From: an uncultured Oscillospiraceae bacterium
Lineage (GTDB): Bacteria; Bacillota; Clostridia; Oscillospirales; Acutalibacteraceae
DNA: 64,000 bases
Assembly (NCBI GenBank): GCA_900541975.1
Contig: UQLR01000001.1
Location: forward strand, 124,001-188,000
Direction of reading: 5' to 3'
In this document: positions 34,249-42,327 of the stretch, one piece after another
Position numbering within the stretch: position 1 is the stretch's first letter
How the letters are laid out: each line of letters begins with the position of its first letter
Program-made: the position numbers and the translations under genes
Notes under the pieces: model-generated
Database searches by the model: none
What the model was told of the DNA's origin: nothing
Seen by the model: only the letters and a program-made list of their open reading frames with translations

Positions 34249-35508
34249 CTAATTATTGATATGAACGGAAATTTTCTGTTTTTCAAATTTTGTAAAAAAT
34301 CCAGTAGAAGCCAGCCCGATTATGCACACAATCAGACCGCTTGGAATCAACACCCAATAGACACAGTCTGAGAAGTGGTCAAACAAGGCTCCGTAAACAA
34401 TTTGTCCGGCCGGTTGTGCACACATAGAGAGCGTAAACACGTAGGACATCACCTTACCCATCAGGTGTTCCGGTGTGCATTCCTGTATGACAGAAATGGC
34501 GTAGGTAGAGAAAAAGCTGCACCCAAGCTGGCAAACGCAAAACATAATGAGCAACAGCAGATAGCGGAAAAAAGCACTTGTCGGAAGTAGGAAAGCAACA
34601 CCGCATGGGATCAGGCAGCATCCAAAAGATACCAGTACGATAGTAAAATGACGCATCCGCAGTTTTTTTGCCAATATTGCAACGCCCAGACTGCCCAAAA
34701 TAGACGCAACGCCCATGGCACTTTCTGCCACGCCATAATGTGTGGCGGAAAGACCCAACACTGTGCGTACCAAATAAGGAAAGCCCACCACAGCAGTGCC
34801 CACCACAAACAGGCTCACCATTGCAGCCAAAAGAAGCAGCTTCAAAATGCCGGGCTGTTCCCGACGCAAAAAGCGCATACTGACTGCGAAATCTTCCTTA
34901 ATAATTGCGCCAATTTCCATTTTATGCGCAGGCTTTTGGTAGTCCAGCCGGATAAAGCATTCCAGAAAGGCGGTCACGAAAAAACACACGACCGCAGCAT
35001 AGAATACCGGCTGGATCCCAAATGCGGTATAGAAAACACTGCCCAAAAACGGGGTAATGAGCGAGGCAATGGATGCTACCTGACTAACAACTGCATTCCC
35101 CTTTACAATATTGTCCCCGGAAAGCATTTGCGGAACGCATGCCTGCACGGTAGGTGATTCAAATGCACCTAGCACAGATAAAATGATAAGCAATGCGCCG
35201 ATGACGAAAATATTCTGCCCAAGGAGCATAGCAAAACTGGCAATGAGTACCGAAAACCCGGAGAGGGCATCCAGCACCACCATAATGTTGCGGCGGTTTG
35301 CCCGGTCTGCAAGAATACCGCCGAAGGGAGACAGTAAAATTGTAGGAAGCATAGCCAGCGCCAGCAACCCTGCAAAAATAGAAGCTGAGCCAGTTTGCTC
35401 CAGCACGTACATGGACAGCGCAAATTTCAAAGTATAGTTTCCAATCAGCGAACTGATCTGCCCCAAAATCAAAAAGGTAAAATTATGGGTAAAAAGTTTC
35501 TGCTTCAT
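34249..35508 (-). CDS. MFS drug exporter (MefA/NarK-like, 12 helices)
   Basis: 419 aa from the ATG (35506-35508) with AGGAGGG upstream. About 12 membrane helices; motif A between helices 2 and 3 reads GGILADRANRRNIMV. The start NFTFLILGQISSLIGNYTLK resembles macrolide-efflux and related DHA-type exporters. It overlaps a 98-aa membrane protein gene by 4 nt, and a TetR gene lies upstream on the same strand, so a regulated efflux unit is likely. Substrate unknown. Confidence 0.88.
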   Translation of the reverse strand: MKQKLFTHNFTFLILGQISSLIGNYTLKFALSMYVLEQTGSASIFAGLLALAMLPTILLSPFGGILADRANRRNIMVVLDALSGFSVLIASFAMLLGQNIFVIGALLIILSVLGAFESPTVQACVPQMLSGDNIVKGNAVVSQVASIASLITPFLGSVFYTAFGIQPVFYAAVVCFFVTAFLECFIRLDYQKPAHKMEIGAIIKEDFAVSMRFLRREQPGILKLLLLAAMVSLFVVGTAVVGFPYLVRTVLGLSATHYGVAESAMGVASILGSLGVAILAKKLRMRHFTIVLVSFGCCLIPCGVAFLLPTSAFFRYLLLLIMFCVCQLGCSFFSTYAISVIQECTPEHLMGKVMSYVFTLSMCAQPAGQIVYGALFDHFSDCVYWVLIPSGLIVCIIGLASTGFFTKFEKQKISVHINN

Positions 35509-35801
35509 CTTTCCCTCCTGAATATCAATATCCGCAGCAACTCTGTAATAAGGCCAACGACGCCGAATCCTGCACACCACATGGCGGCTGTTTTGTGGCC
35601 GCCACTCGAAAGGTGCTTTGCGCCAACCAAAAGCCCGATTTCAGCGGCAGTGGAAATCCCCCTTATGGTAAAGCGGAACAGGCGGTTTTCACTGTATTTC
35701 TGGGTTGCGCCTTTCTCTAAACACTTTGCCGCAGCCTCTATCCGGCATTCTAATCGCGCGGCCAAATCTTCTGCTTTTTGATCAAATTCTCTTTCTGTCA
35801 T
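35505..35801 (-). CDS. Small hypothetical membrane protein coupled to the MFS gene
   Basis: 98 aa. The N-terminal amphipathic helical part (residues 1-40, MTEREFDQKAEDLAARLECR) is followed by two hydrophobic segments (about 47-62 and 72-92). Its stop overlaps the MFS start (4 nt), so it is cotranslated with the exporter. I do not recognise the family. Confidence 0.65.
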   Translation of the reverse strand: MTEREFDQKAEDLAARLECRIEAAAKCLEKGATQKYSENRLFRFTIRGISTAAEIGLLVGAKHLSSGGHKTAAMWCAGFGVVGLITELLRILIFRRER

Positions 35802-35938
35802 ACATAGAACCTCCCATACAATAAAGGATTAAAATAGATATAATACATTTGCCGGTATGTAAAATACTAAAAAGTAAATATTTATAATACCGTCTGAATG
35901 TATGTATATCTTCAAAATAAAATTGCCTTACGGCAACT

Positions 35939-36586
35939 TTATTGTTCGTCTGGCATTTTTTCAAAAAACGCTTCCACCAAAATATAGATGGAATCGTCCA
36001 TAAGAGGTACGCCCATCTTCTCCAGCATATCGCCAAGAAAATGGAACTTGTGCTTCATCCCCTCTTTATCTGTCGGAAACACAGAAGGCAGCAGCCATAA
36101 GCTGGTGAGCAATGGCATCAATTCTGCAATCTCTTTGGCATACTCGGTGTGCAGGGAGCCATCCTTATTCCCCTCCTCCAACAATTCCTGATAATACGGG
36201 GTTAAAATACGCAGGTTGGATTCGATCATCTCCACCAAAAGCCGGGGATTGCGCGTGAGAGGGATGGACTGTATGGTCATGCTGGTACGGGCTTCATCTG
36301 ACTGATTCAGCCGGATGGCCTCCCGCAGCTTTTGCAGGCCGTTGAGATCCGAACGCTTTCTAACTTTTTCAAAGGGATTATTTGCCGAAAACATTCGGTC
36401 GCCTACTGCATCCATGATTTCCTCTTTTGATTTGAAGTGGTGGTAAACAGCTCCTTTTGATAAACCACCCAAATGGTCTACAATATCCTGGATGGTGGTA
36501 CTCTCATACCCTTTTTCCAAAAAAAGGCGTTGGGCTGCGTCCAATATCTTTTCTACCGTTACTTCCGGATATTTGTTCCGCGCCAT
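35939..36586 (-). CDS. TetR/AcrR-family repressor
   Basis: 215 aa from the ATG (36584-36586) with GAAGGGG upstream. The N-terminal HTH (about residues 8-54) includes AAQRLFLEKGYESTTIQDIV and LSKGAVYHHFKSKEEIMDAV. The C-terminal ligand domain is divergent, as usual. It is first in a unit with the 98-aa protein and MFS gene (137 bp gap). Its promoter carries a perfect 6-bp inverted repeat directly after the -10, so it is probably autoregulated and controls the exporter. Confidence 0.92.
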   Translation of the reverse strand: MARNKYPEVTVEKILDAAQRLFLEKGYESTTIQDIVDHLGGLSKGAVYHHFKSKEEIMDAVGDRMFSANNPFEKVRKRSDLNGLQKLREAIRLNQSDEARTSMTIQSIPLTRNPRLLVEMIESNLRILTPYYQELLEEGNKDGSLHTEYAKEIAELMPLLTSLWLLPSVFPTDKEGMKHKFHFLGDMLEKMGVPLMDDSIYILVEAFFEKMPDEQ

Positions 36587-36606
36587 CTGTTTCCCCTTCT
36601 TTCTAA

Positions 36607-36652
36607 ACATACCTTTAGTATGTATTATAGCAGACGATAAAGTTCATGTCAA
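36607..36652 (-). promoter_or_regulatory. Consensus promoter with TetR-type operator
   Basis: On the minus strand: -35 TTGACA (36647-36652), 17-nt spacer, -10 TATAAT (36624-36629), both full consensus. Immediately after the -10 is the inverted repeat ACATAC-CTTTA-GTATGT (36607-36623). A further AGTATGTATT half-site lies at about 36659-36668, just upstream of the -35. Confidence 0.8.
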
Positions 36653-36837
36653 GGTGCAGTATGTATTATTCTTTTAAAACGACAGTGATTGAGCAAATGG
36701 CGGTGCTGCCAGTTTACAACTTATAAATGAACTCTTCTGTAAATTAAGTGGCATATTATACCTTTATCCCTAAAAAAGGGCTAAAGCGTAATGAGCCATT
36801 AACCCGACACCGATTTTTCCCCTAATTATCCTTAATC

Positions 36838-36857
36838 ACATGGTGCTAGCACCATGT
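36838..36857. repeat. 20-bp perfect palindrome at the edge of the mobile region
   Basis: ACATGGTGCT joined to AGCACCATGT without a spacer. It lies in the 330-bp gene-less stretch 36653-36940, close to where gene content changes from chromosomal to mobile-type and AT content rises. It has no T-tract, so it is not an ordinary terminator. Nothing else is recognisable in the stretch. Confidence 0.5.
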
Positions 36858-36940
36858 ATAAAGAACATTAACAAGGAAAATATCAATTCGCTACTCGCCC
36901 ACCACTCTAATCAACAAATAAAAATTTACGCAAATAAAAG

Positions 36941-37546
36941 CTATTTCCTTTTCTTTCGTTGCAATTTTTTTGACAAATTATTGCCCTTTTCTTTCTTTTT
37001 GATATATGCACATCTTTTTTCGGCTATAAATACATAGTACCCATTAAGTTCTTGTACTTTTACGCCGCCAAAAACAGATGACAGTTTATTTTTGTACCAT
37101 TCAAGGCGTTTCGTAACCATTACCATTCGCCCGCCAATCTGTAACTTTTTGAAACCAATTTCAATAAAGTGTTTCGCAACTGAAAAATCCGTATGGTACG
37201 GTGGATTAGATAATATAAGCGTGAAGTCATTTTCAATGATATTATCTAATCCGTTGCTTATTCTGGTATCAATATTAGGAACACCATTCAATTCAGCGTT
37301 TCTTTTTGCAAGGTTTACAGCTATTTCGGATATATCGCACATAACAACATTCTGTCCACCAATCTTTTTACCCGCCAAAATTCCCACAACGCCATAGCCA
37401 CACCCTAAATCTAATACTTTGTCATTTTCGGAAAAATCTATCAATGAAAGCATTGATAATGTTCCAATATCAACAGCATTTGGCGAAAAAACCGTCGGTT
37501 CCGTTTCAAATACCAATGATATGTTTTTTATTTCTGTTTCAATCAT
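36941..37546 (-). CDS. Class I SAM-dependent methyltransferase (RsmC/MTS-like)
   Basis: 201 aa Rossmann methyltransferase. Motif I is KVLDLGCGYGVVGILAGKK (about residues 43-61), followed by the acidic VVMCDIS strand and motif IV LILSNPPYHTDF, typical of small N-methyltransferases acting on nucleic-acid or amine substrates (RsmC-like). The Lys/Arg-rich C-terminus (KKKEKGNNLSKKLQRKKRK) suggests RNA or DNA contact. Its start overlaps the stop of the upstream gene by 4 nt. Confidence 0.82.
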   Translation of the reverse strand: MIETEIKNISLVFETEPTVFSPNAVDIGTLSMLSLIDFSENDKVLDLGCGYGVVGILAGKKIGGQNVVMCDISEIAVNLAKRNAELNGVPNIDTRISNGLDNIIENDFTLILSNPPYHTDFSVAKHFIEIGFKKLQIGGRMVMVTKRLEWYKNKLSSVFGGVKVQELNGYYVFIAEKRCAYIKKKEKGNNLSKKLQRKKRK

Positions 37547-38211
37547 GATATTTCACTCCTGCAAACTTTATTTTTTATTCGCAGACTTGCTTCAATGTGC
37601 ATAATCCAGTGACGTGAAAATGGCATTTGGATTAAACCTTTTAAATCCTTATTGCACCAGTAATCAATGAGCCAGACCGTCTTTTCATCTTCACTGACTA
37701 CGCCCAATGTGCGGACAGTTTCTTTGTCCTGCTCCGTATATTTTTTCTTCAAATCATCAAATGTAAATTGCTTTAACAGTTCAGACGTTGCTTTATCCAC
37801 ATCATACACATAATGGTAAAGCTCACATAAATCAAGCTCCTTAGAAAAATCGGCTATTTCCTGCTTTACCAATTCATTACCCGTTGTAATGATTGGGGAG
37901 TGCATACGTCTTTTGTAATTGCCTGCAAAAAATATCTGTTCATCTTTTGCAATAACAGTATGCGCAACAATATCCTCAATCCGAAAAATATGATAAAGTG
38001 AATATGATATTGTTTTACTGTGGTATCCCTCTGCACTGATAAACGGAATGGCGCACATCTGCTCTTTTGTCAAAGTATTTTCAAATTCGGATATCTGCCC
38101 TATCAGTTTTTCACGCAGTAACAGCAGTGTCATAATCCCATCACAAAAACTGTTCCTGCTTTTAATCTGCATTTGCATAGTTTTATTAAGTTCTGACCAT
38201 TCTTTATTCAT
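37543..38211 (-). CDS. DinB-like helical-bundle protein, function unknown
   Basis: 222 aa from the second ATG (38209-38211), which has GGAGA at 6 nt; the first ATG two codons earlier is too close. Mostly helical with isolated His (YHSKTISYSLYHIFRIEDIV, about residues 62-81, and a late SRHWIMHIEA, about 199-208) that could form a DinB-type metal site. The second motif is typical of the family. It is translationally coupled to the methyltransferase gene. Relatives are sometimes named after phage proteins, with no real support. Confidence 0.55.
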   Translation of the reverse strand: MNKEWSELNKTMQMQIKSRNSFCDGIMTLLLLREKLIGQISEFENTLTKEQMCAIPFISAEGYHSKTISYSLYHIFRIEDIVAHTVIAKDEQIFFAGNYKRRMHSPIITTGNELVKQEIADFSKELDLCELYHYVYDVDKATSELLKQFTFDDLKKKYTEQDKETVRTLGVVSEDEKTVWLIDYWCNKDLKGLIQMPFSRHWIMHIEASLRIKNKVCRSEIS

Positions 38212-38239
38212 AGACATTCTCCGTAAATTTTGATTTATC

Positions 38240-38790
38240 CATATCTTTCACGTTTTAATTATACCACTCATACCCTCTATTTTCCACCATAAAATATAGG
38301 GCATGGCAACCGCACCATTACTTTCTTTTCCATATCCGTCATATCCTATCAATTCCCTTTCCTATCGGCTCATTTCAAAGCTACGCTTCAAGCGTTTGTC
38401 TGCCCTCTCCGTAAAATCGTCCGTTTTCGGTCTGCCGACAGCGGGCGATTTTTGCTTGTTGGGAAGTTTCCCAAACCCTCTGATTTCCCTCTCACTATCT
38501 ACAACACCGTACAAGGCGGTTTTGCCGAAGTTTTGAGAGAATTTTTTTCAAATTTTTTCTTACTTTCTACTACGAAGAACGAGTTGAAAATGCCGAACAG
38601 CGAAACAAAAATCAACGTTGATATAGGATTGGGAATATGTTAAACTGTATTCGTCTCAGATTATTGTATCAGACAGAAAGAAGTGATTTGTATGTGTATC
38701 AACACAAAAAAAGAAACAAAGCTGTTCTCCATGCAAAGCCAGTAGATTGCGACGGTTGCATGGAGTAAAAATAGTCGCAAAATAAAAATG
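38240..38790. other. Gene-less stretch, probably decayed mobile-element DNA
   Basis: About 550 bp between the DinB-like gene and a regulator gene. Only short overlapping open frames occur, without ribosome sites or recognisable motifs. Composition changes sharply from the AT-rich flanks to a pyrimidine-rich segment (38320-38520). I read it as eroded sequence at a junction inside the mobile region; no function assigned. Confidence 0.4.
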
Positions 38791-38832
38791 TTGGCTTTGC
38801 AACTTGACTATCATATCAAGGAGGAAGTCCGC

Positions 38833-39096
38833 ATGAAATATCTGAACGCACAAGTTATTCTTCCGAAAGCATTGGTAAAAGAGCTGCAAACTTATGTTCA
38901 AGGCGGATATATCTATGTTCCTGTCGAGCAGGAACAGCAAAAACGTTGGGGAGAAGTTTCCGGCTACCGGCAGGAATTAGCGCAACGGAACCAACAGATA
39001 AAAGAGGAATATCAAAGTGGTACTTCTATGGAGTGTCTGTCTGAAAAATATTGCTTATCCTTATATGCTGTTCGGAAAATCATATATCAAAAGTAA
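38833..39096 (+). CDS. CD3324-family small DNA-binding-type regulator
   Basis: 87 aa from the ATG with AAGGAGG upstream. Conserved opening MKYLNAQVILPKALVKELQ, then YVQGGYIYVP and KRWGEVSGYRQELAQRNQQI, and a C-terminal HTH-like part MECLSEKYCLSLYAVRKIIY. This pattern fits the CD3324/Mor-like small regulators of Clostridia, whose role is not established. It stands alone, 130 bp before the amidase gene. Confidence 0.65.
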   Translation: MKYLNAQVILPKALVKELQTYVQGGYIYVPVEQEQQKRWGEVSGYRQELAQRNQQIKEEYQSGTSMECLSEKYCLSLYAVRKIIYQK

Positions 39097-39229
39097 CCGT
39101 AAGGGGCTGCCAAGCGCAGCCTCTTATTTTATACCAATCGTTTCGGTATCGTACAGTGTATAGAATATCTATCTGAATGCCTGTAAACTAAAAGTGAAGC
39201 ATACAAAGATTTTATGAAAGGCGGCTACT

Positions 39230-39934
39230 ATGTGTACCAGATTTGTTTATCGCGGAAGCAACATAATAACAGGCTTTAATTTTGACATTGACCTTTCTGT
39301 ATGGACGCATAAAGTAATGAAAGAAAAAGAGCGTTTCTATATCGGGATTTTGCGACCGGATGGAATTTATCATTCTTATCATGGAGTAAATCAAAATGGG
39401 AATGTAGGAACGCTATTATATGTGCATGGTAATTCTGCCGAAGCGTATCAAGACGGCGGCAACTGTATGACGATTGCCGATTTAACAGAGCAGTTTATCA
39501 AGGCGCAGATTTCCTTTGATGAGGTCCTTCAAATTGTTAAGTCGAAGAAAATTGTGTATGCGCCGGACGCTACCATGCAGGCAATGTTGTCTGATGTGCA
39601 TGGACGCACATTGGTAATTGAACCGGGAATTGGTTACCGGGAGGAACAAGGTAAATATTCTTTAATAACGAATTATTCTTTGATGAAGCCGGAAAGTACG
39701 AGAGATTTTATTATACCGGGCGATAACAGGTATGAGCTGGCTTTGCAGTTATTAGATAGCTGTAAAAACAAATTTTCAGTTTCCGACGCATTTACATTAC
39801 TTCACACAGTCCGACAAGAGGGCATGTGGGCGACTAGAGTTTCATTTGTTTACTCTGCAAACGAACAAAGCGTGTATTATACGGAAAATAATCACTTTGA
39901 GCATATCAGAAAATTTATTTTTCCGTTTGTCTAA
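39230..39934 (+). CDS. Short choloylglycine-hydrolase-family linear amide C-N hydrolase
   Basis: 234 aa Ntn hydrolase. After Met removal the N-terminal nucleophile would be Cys2 (MCTRFVYRG). The order GFNFDIDL, later [15 protein letters not shown], then LVIEPGIGY and [10 protein letters not shown] fits a compact member of the bile-salt-hydrolase/penicillin-V-acylase family (usual length about 320), so several loops are missing. The substrate is not predictable; bile-salt specificity is not shown. It lies 16 bp before an acetyltransferase gene, as a two-gene cargo unit within mobile DNA. Confidence 0.75.
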   Translation: MCTRFVYRGSNIITGFNFDIDLSVWTHKVMKEKERFYIGILRPDGIYHSYHGVNQNGNVGTLLYVHGNSAEAYQDGGNCMTIADLTEQFIKAQISFDEVLQIVKSKKIVYAPDATMQAMLSDVHGRTLVIEPGIGYREEQGKYSLITNYSLMKPESTRDFIIPGDNRYELALQLLDSCKNKFSVSDAFTLLHTVRQEGMWATRVSFVYSANEQSVYYTENNHFEHIRKFIFPFV

Positions 39935-39950
39935 CAAGAAAGGAGCAGTT

Positions 39951-40571
39951 ATGCCACAGAAAATTTATCCTCGTTCAAAGGACAAAGAAACAGTCTATTT
40001 AAAAAGTGTCATCAGCAATCCCAATATCATAATCGGCGATTATACAATGTATAACGATTTTGTCAGAGAGCCAAAGGATTTTGAGAAAAATAATGTTTTA
40101 TATCAGTACCCAATCAACCAAGATAAGCTGATAATCGGTAAGTTTTGTTCGATTGCCTGCGGAGCAAAATTTATATTCAATAGTGCAAATCACAGTTTGT
40201 CTTCACTTTCTACCTACCCATTCCCCATATTTTTTGAAGAATGGAATTTAGATGTAAGGAATATCACAAAAGCATGGGATAACAAAGGCGATATTGTTAT
40301 CGGGAATGATGTTTGGATTGGTTATGAAGCAGTTATTTTAGCAGGTGTCACGATTGGGGATGGTGCTGTTATCGGAACCCGTGCCGTTGTTACAAAAGAT
40401 GTTCCCCCATATACAATCGTCGGCGGTGTTCCGGCAAAGCCTATAAGAAAGCGCTTTACCCAAGAGACGATTGATTTTCTCGTTAAAGTAAAATGGTGGA
40501 ATTGGTCTGAAGAGCGCATTCGACAACACATAACCGAGATACAGTCAGGAAACATTGAATATTTGCGTTAA
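39951..40571 (+). CDS. Xenobiotic O-acetyltransferase, Vat/CatB-like left-handed beta-helix
   Basis: 206 aa from the ATG with AAAGGAG upstream. Hexapeptide-repeat protein: [17 protein letters not shown], then the loop [17 protein letters not shown] carrying the catalytic His (compare the NH-STYPF pattern of Vat enzymes), then [20 protein letters not shown] (about residues 109-128) and the C-terminal [12 protein letters not shown]. It acetylates hydroxyls of streptogramin A or related drugs in known members; the actual substrate here is uncertain. It is placed in mobile DNA, so it may be a transferable resistance gene. Confidence 0.85.
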   Translation: MPQKIYPRSKDKETVYLKSVISNPNIIIGDYTMYNDFVREPKDFEKNNVLYQYPINQDKLIIGKFCSIACGAKFIFNSANHSLSSLSTYPFPIFFEEWNLDVRNITKAWDNKGDIVIGNDVWIGYEAVILAGVTIGDGAVIGTRAVVTKDVPPYTIVGGVPAKPIRKRFTQETIDFLVKVKWWNWSEERIRQHITEIQSGNIEYLR

Positions 40572-40640
40572 ATTGCCGCACGACGACAAAAGAAAAAACG
40601 TCATACAGCGATCATTACTCATGCGAAAAAGTATTTTATG

Positions 40641-40665
40641 GGCGGCTTTGAAATATGGAGCCGCC
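40641..40665 (+). terminator. Terminator after the acetyltransferase gene
   Basis: Stem GGCGGCT / AGCCGCC, 11-nt loop, followed by TATTTCATTATG. The next 230 bp to the sigma-like gene contain no gene, only the palindrome at 40684. Confidence 0.5.
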
Positions 40666-40683
40666 TATTTCATTATGTTGACA

Positions 40684-40701
40684 AAAATGCCATGGCATTT
40701 T
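40684..40701. repeat. 18-bp perfect palindrome
   Basis: AAAATGCCA joined to TGGCATTTT without a spacer, in the gene-less gap 40572-40894. Its function is unknown; it could be a dyad operator or a site left by recombination. Confidence 0.45.
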
Positions 40702-40894
40702 CCTGTATTTGTAATAGTCTTAAAGTATCAAAAAAAGCCTATTCCATATAACGGGATATTCCGGCTATCATTATGAATACACATATCATTCTACACAATT
40801 AAATAACTCATATTACCAAACACCTATGTGGTTTTGCGACTGCATGGGCGTTTGTTGTAATAGCCCCCTATTGGGAAGAAAGGGGGTGAGTTAG

Positions 40895-41353
40895 ATGATT
40901 TATTCGAAAGAATACAAGGAGCATATCGAATACTCTTTTGCCGCTTTTTGTAAGGTGGTTCTCCACAATGCGGCAATAAACGCATACCGTGATTTCGGAC
41001 GGAAGCAGAAACGGGAAATATCGCTTAAATACTTGATGTCGGAGACGTCGTTTGAAGCGTTCACAACAGATACTTATTTTGAACAATACGACCGACCGAC
41101 TATCTTTGTTGCAAAAGGGCAAAAAATTGTTATCGCAAGCAAGCGATTAGCCGACACACTATCAAAATTGACCGAACAAAGACGTAATGTTTTGTTTCTG
41201 TACTTTTTCTTCGGTTATACAGACGCTCAAATCGGAAAAAAGTATGGACGAAGCAGAAGCACAGCGAATTACTGGAAATTAGCAGCACTAAAACAGCTAC
41301 GAAAAGAAATGGAGAGATTAGAACATGAGGAACAAAAAGCTGATACCTTTTGA
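40895..41353 (+). CDS. Sigma-70-like regulatory protein of conjugative-element type
   Basis: 152 aa. The C-terminal region-4-like HTH reads LTEQRRNVLFLYFFFGYTDA then KYGRSRSTANYWKLAALKQL (about residues 98-137). The N-terminal half (AFCKVVLHNAAINAYRDFGR) matches the ORF that precedes the small HTH gene in Tn916/Tn1549-like elements. The start has GGGGGTGAG. It overlaps the next gene by 29 nt. It probably regulates transfer or copy functions of a former conjugative element. Confidence 0.85.
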   Translation: MIYSKEYKEHIEYSFAAFCKVVLHNAAINAYRDFGRKQKREISLKYLMSETSFEAFTTDTYFEQYDRPTIFVAKGQKIVIASKRLADTLSKLTEQRRNVLFLYFFFGYTDAQIGKKYGRSRSTANYWKLAALKQLRKEMERLEHEEQKADTF

Positions 41354-41528
41354 AGTGATTGAAAAGGCGGTCGCCGGAGAACCGGAATCTGTAAACGCTG
41401 TTTTATACCATTACAGGGGATACATAAAATATCGCTCTGTACTTCAAGGGCATTTTAACACAGACATTCAAGACAGATTAGAAACACAGCGCATCAAAGC
41501 AATCTTGCAGTTCCATTTTGACAGATAG
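41325..41528 (+). CDS. Small helix-turn-helix protein of conjugative-element type
   Basis: 67 aa. IPFEVIEKAVAGEPESVNAV followed by YHYRGYIKY is the conserved core of the HTH proteins paired with sigma-like regulators in Tn916/Tn1549-type elements. GGAGAG lies 8 nt upstream, within the 3' end of the sigma-like gene. The pair is the only intact regulatory module left from that element. Confidence 0.85.
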   Translation: MRNKKLIPFEVIEKAVAGEPESVNAVLYHYRGYIKYRSVLQGHFNTDIQDRLETQRIKAILQFHFDR

Positions 41529-41551
41529 TGAATAGCAAAGCCAGAGAAAGC

Positions 41552-41589
41552 CGTCAAGGATAAACTTCGCGCTTCGCGTCCTTGACGGT
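41552..41589. repeat. Hairpin downstream of the sigma/HTH pair
   Basis: Ten-bp stem CCGTCAAGGA / TCCTTGACGG around an 18-nt loop containing CTTCGCGCTTCGCG. A partial T-run (TTTTCCCT) follows on the plus strand. It may terminate the HTH gene or be an element-conserved structure. Confidence 0.5.
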
Positions 41590-41615
41590 TTTCCCTGTCC
41601 TTGCTATGCGGCAAT

Positions 41616-41900
41616 CAAGAGCGCAATCGGATAGACCGCTTGCGCTCCCTATGAATTATGGATTTTCTGAATGAATAATGATTTCTGTATTTCCGCTTCC
41701 TTTCTCTTCCGTTCCGACAGCTTATGGGTAGAGGAAACATTAAGAGACGGAAAGGAATGGAATGGGTAATTGATTAAATCCGTAATTCTTTAATCTTTAC
41801 TTTATATATCTTTATTTAATTGCATTGGATTTTCCGACGTCGGATTACCCGATGTCGGAAAATCCAATATCGGGTAATCCAATGCCGGAAGCCATAACTA
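41616..41900 (-). pseudogene. Fossil of a Tn1549-type replication initiator (RepA) with pentapeptide repeats
   Basis: On the minus strand one frame between a TAG (41898-41900) and a TGA (41616-41618) reads pentapeptides DYPIL, DFPTS, GNPTS, ENPMQ. It then has LNKDI, two in-frame stops, and continues RITDLINYPFHSFPS and a Lys/Arg-rich tail. The xxP(T/M)S repeats followed by INYPFHSFPS resemble the middle of replication initiators in Clostridia conjugative elements, as I recall them. The repeats give the DNA a 15-bp period and mutually exclusive inverted repeats (41822-41886). Both gene ends are gone. Confidence 0.45.
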
Positions 41901-41989
41901 CACATAAGCTTTGTTCTATGTAAACAGATATATAAATTGCCACAGTAATGTTACGCAGTAGAGGACAAAACAACCTTGATTTAAGCGGC

Positions 41990-42088
41990 TTACAGACACG
42001 AAAACATCAAAGGTAAAGGTTTTATACCTTTTCCCTCCTTTCCTGCTCCGTAGAGCCTTTCATAAAAATACTTGCGGTTTACACGCCT
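41990..42088 (-). pseudogene. C-terminal remnant of an excisionase gene
   Basis: The minus-strand frame ending with TAA at 41990-41992 reads RVNRKYFYERLYGAGKEGK. It parallels RLNKQYFMERVCYGAKQKE at the C-terminus of the intact excisionase at 54568-54765. The N-terminal HTH is missing. The homologous promoter region follows directly, so a deletion removed most of xis; no integrase gene remains next to it. Confidence 0.6.
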
Positions 42089-42162
42089 TGCTTGTACTAA
42101 GCATTTTTGCTTTTATCAAGTGGCTTGCAAGAAAATATTAAACTTTTTTGTTTCATTTTATC

Positions 42163-42219
42163 TTGACTTTCACTAAGCATATCTGCTATACTGGTCGTAG
42201 AATGAATTGACGACCAGTA
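42163..42219 (+). promoter_or_regulatory. Promoter and structured leader of the distal XRE gene
   Basis: -35 TTGACT (42163-42168), 18-nt spacer, -10 TATACT (42187-42192). The surrounding CACTAAGC segment is shared with the promoter at 55002. A 10-bp inverted repeat TACTGGTCGT / ACGACCAGTA (42189-42219) begins inside the -10. Further on, CTGTCAAGC (42227) pairs with GCTTGACAG (42275). The untranslated leader is about 130 nt, absent from the paralogue. Confidence 0.55.
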
Positions 42220-42327
42220 CAAGGTTCTGTCAAGCAGGAAAGGGTGGAGATTTTTGCAGAAAATACTACCCGACGCTTGACAGGTTCTTATACTGTGGGC
42301 AGTACATAAGCAAGGAGTGTAAACACT

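Noticed and set aside
38303..38643. Overlapping plus-strand frames of 60-77 codons
   Set aside because: Pyrimidine-rich composition, no ribosome sites and no motif; treated as eroded non-coding sequence.
41822..41886. Nested inverted repeats with 15-bp period as a live replication origin or iteron array
   Set aside because: The minus-strand translation gives pentapeptide repeats and a tail resembling a replication initiator with internal stops, so coding decay explains the periodicity better.
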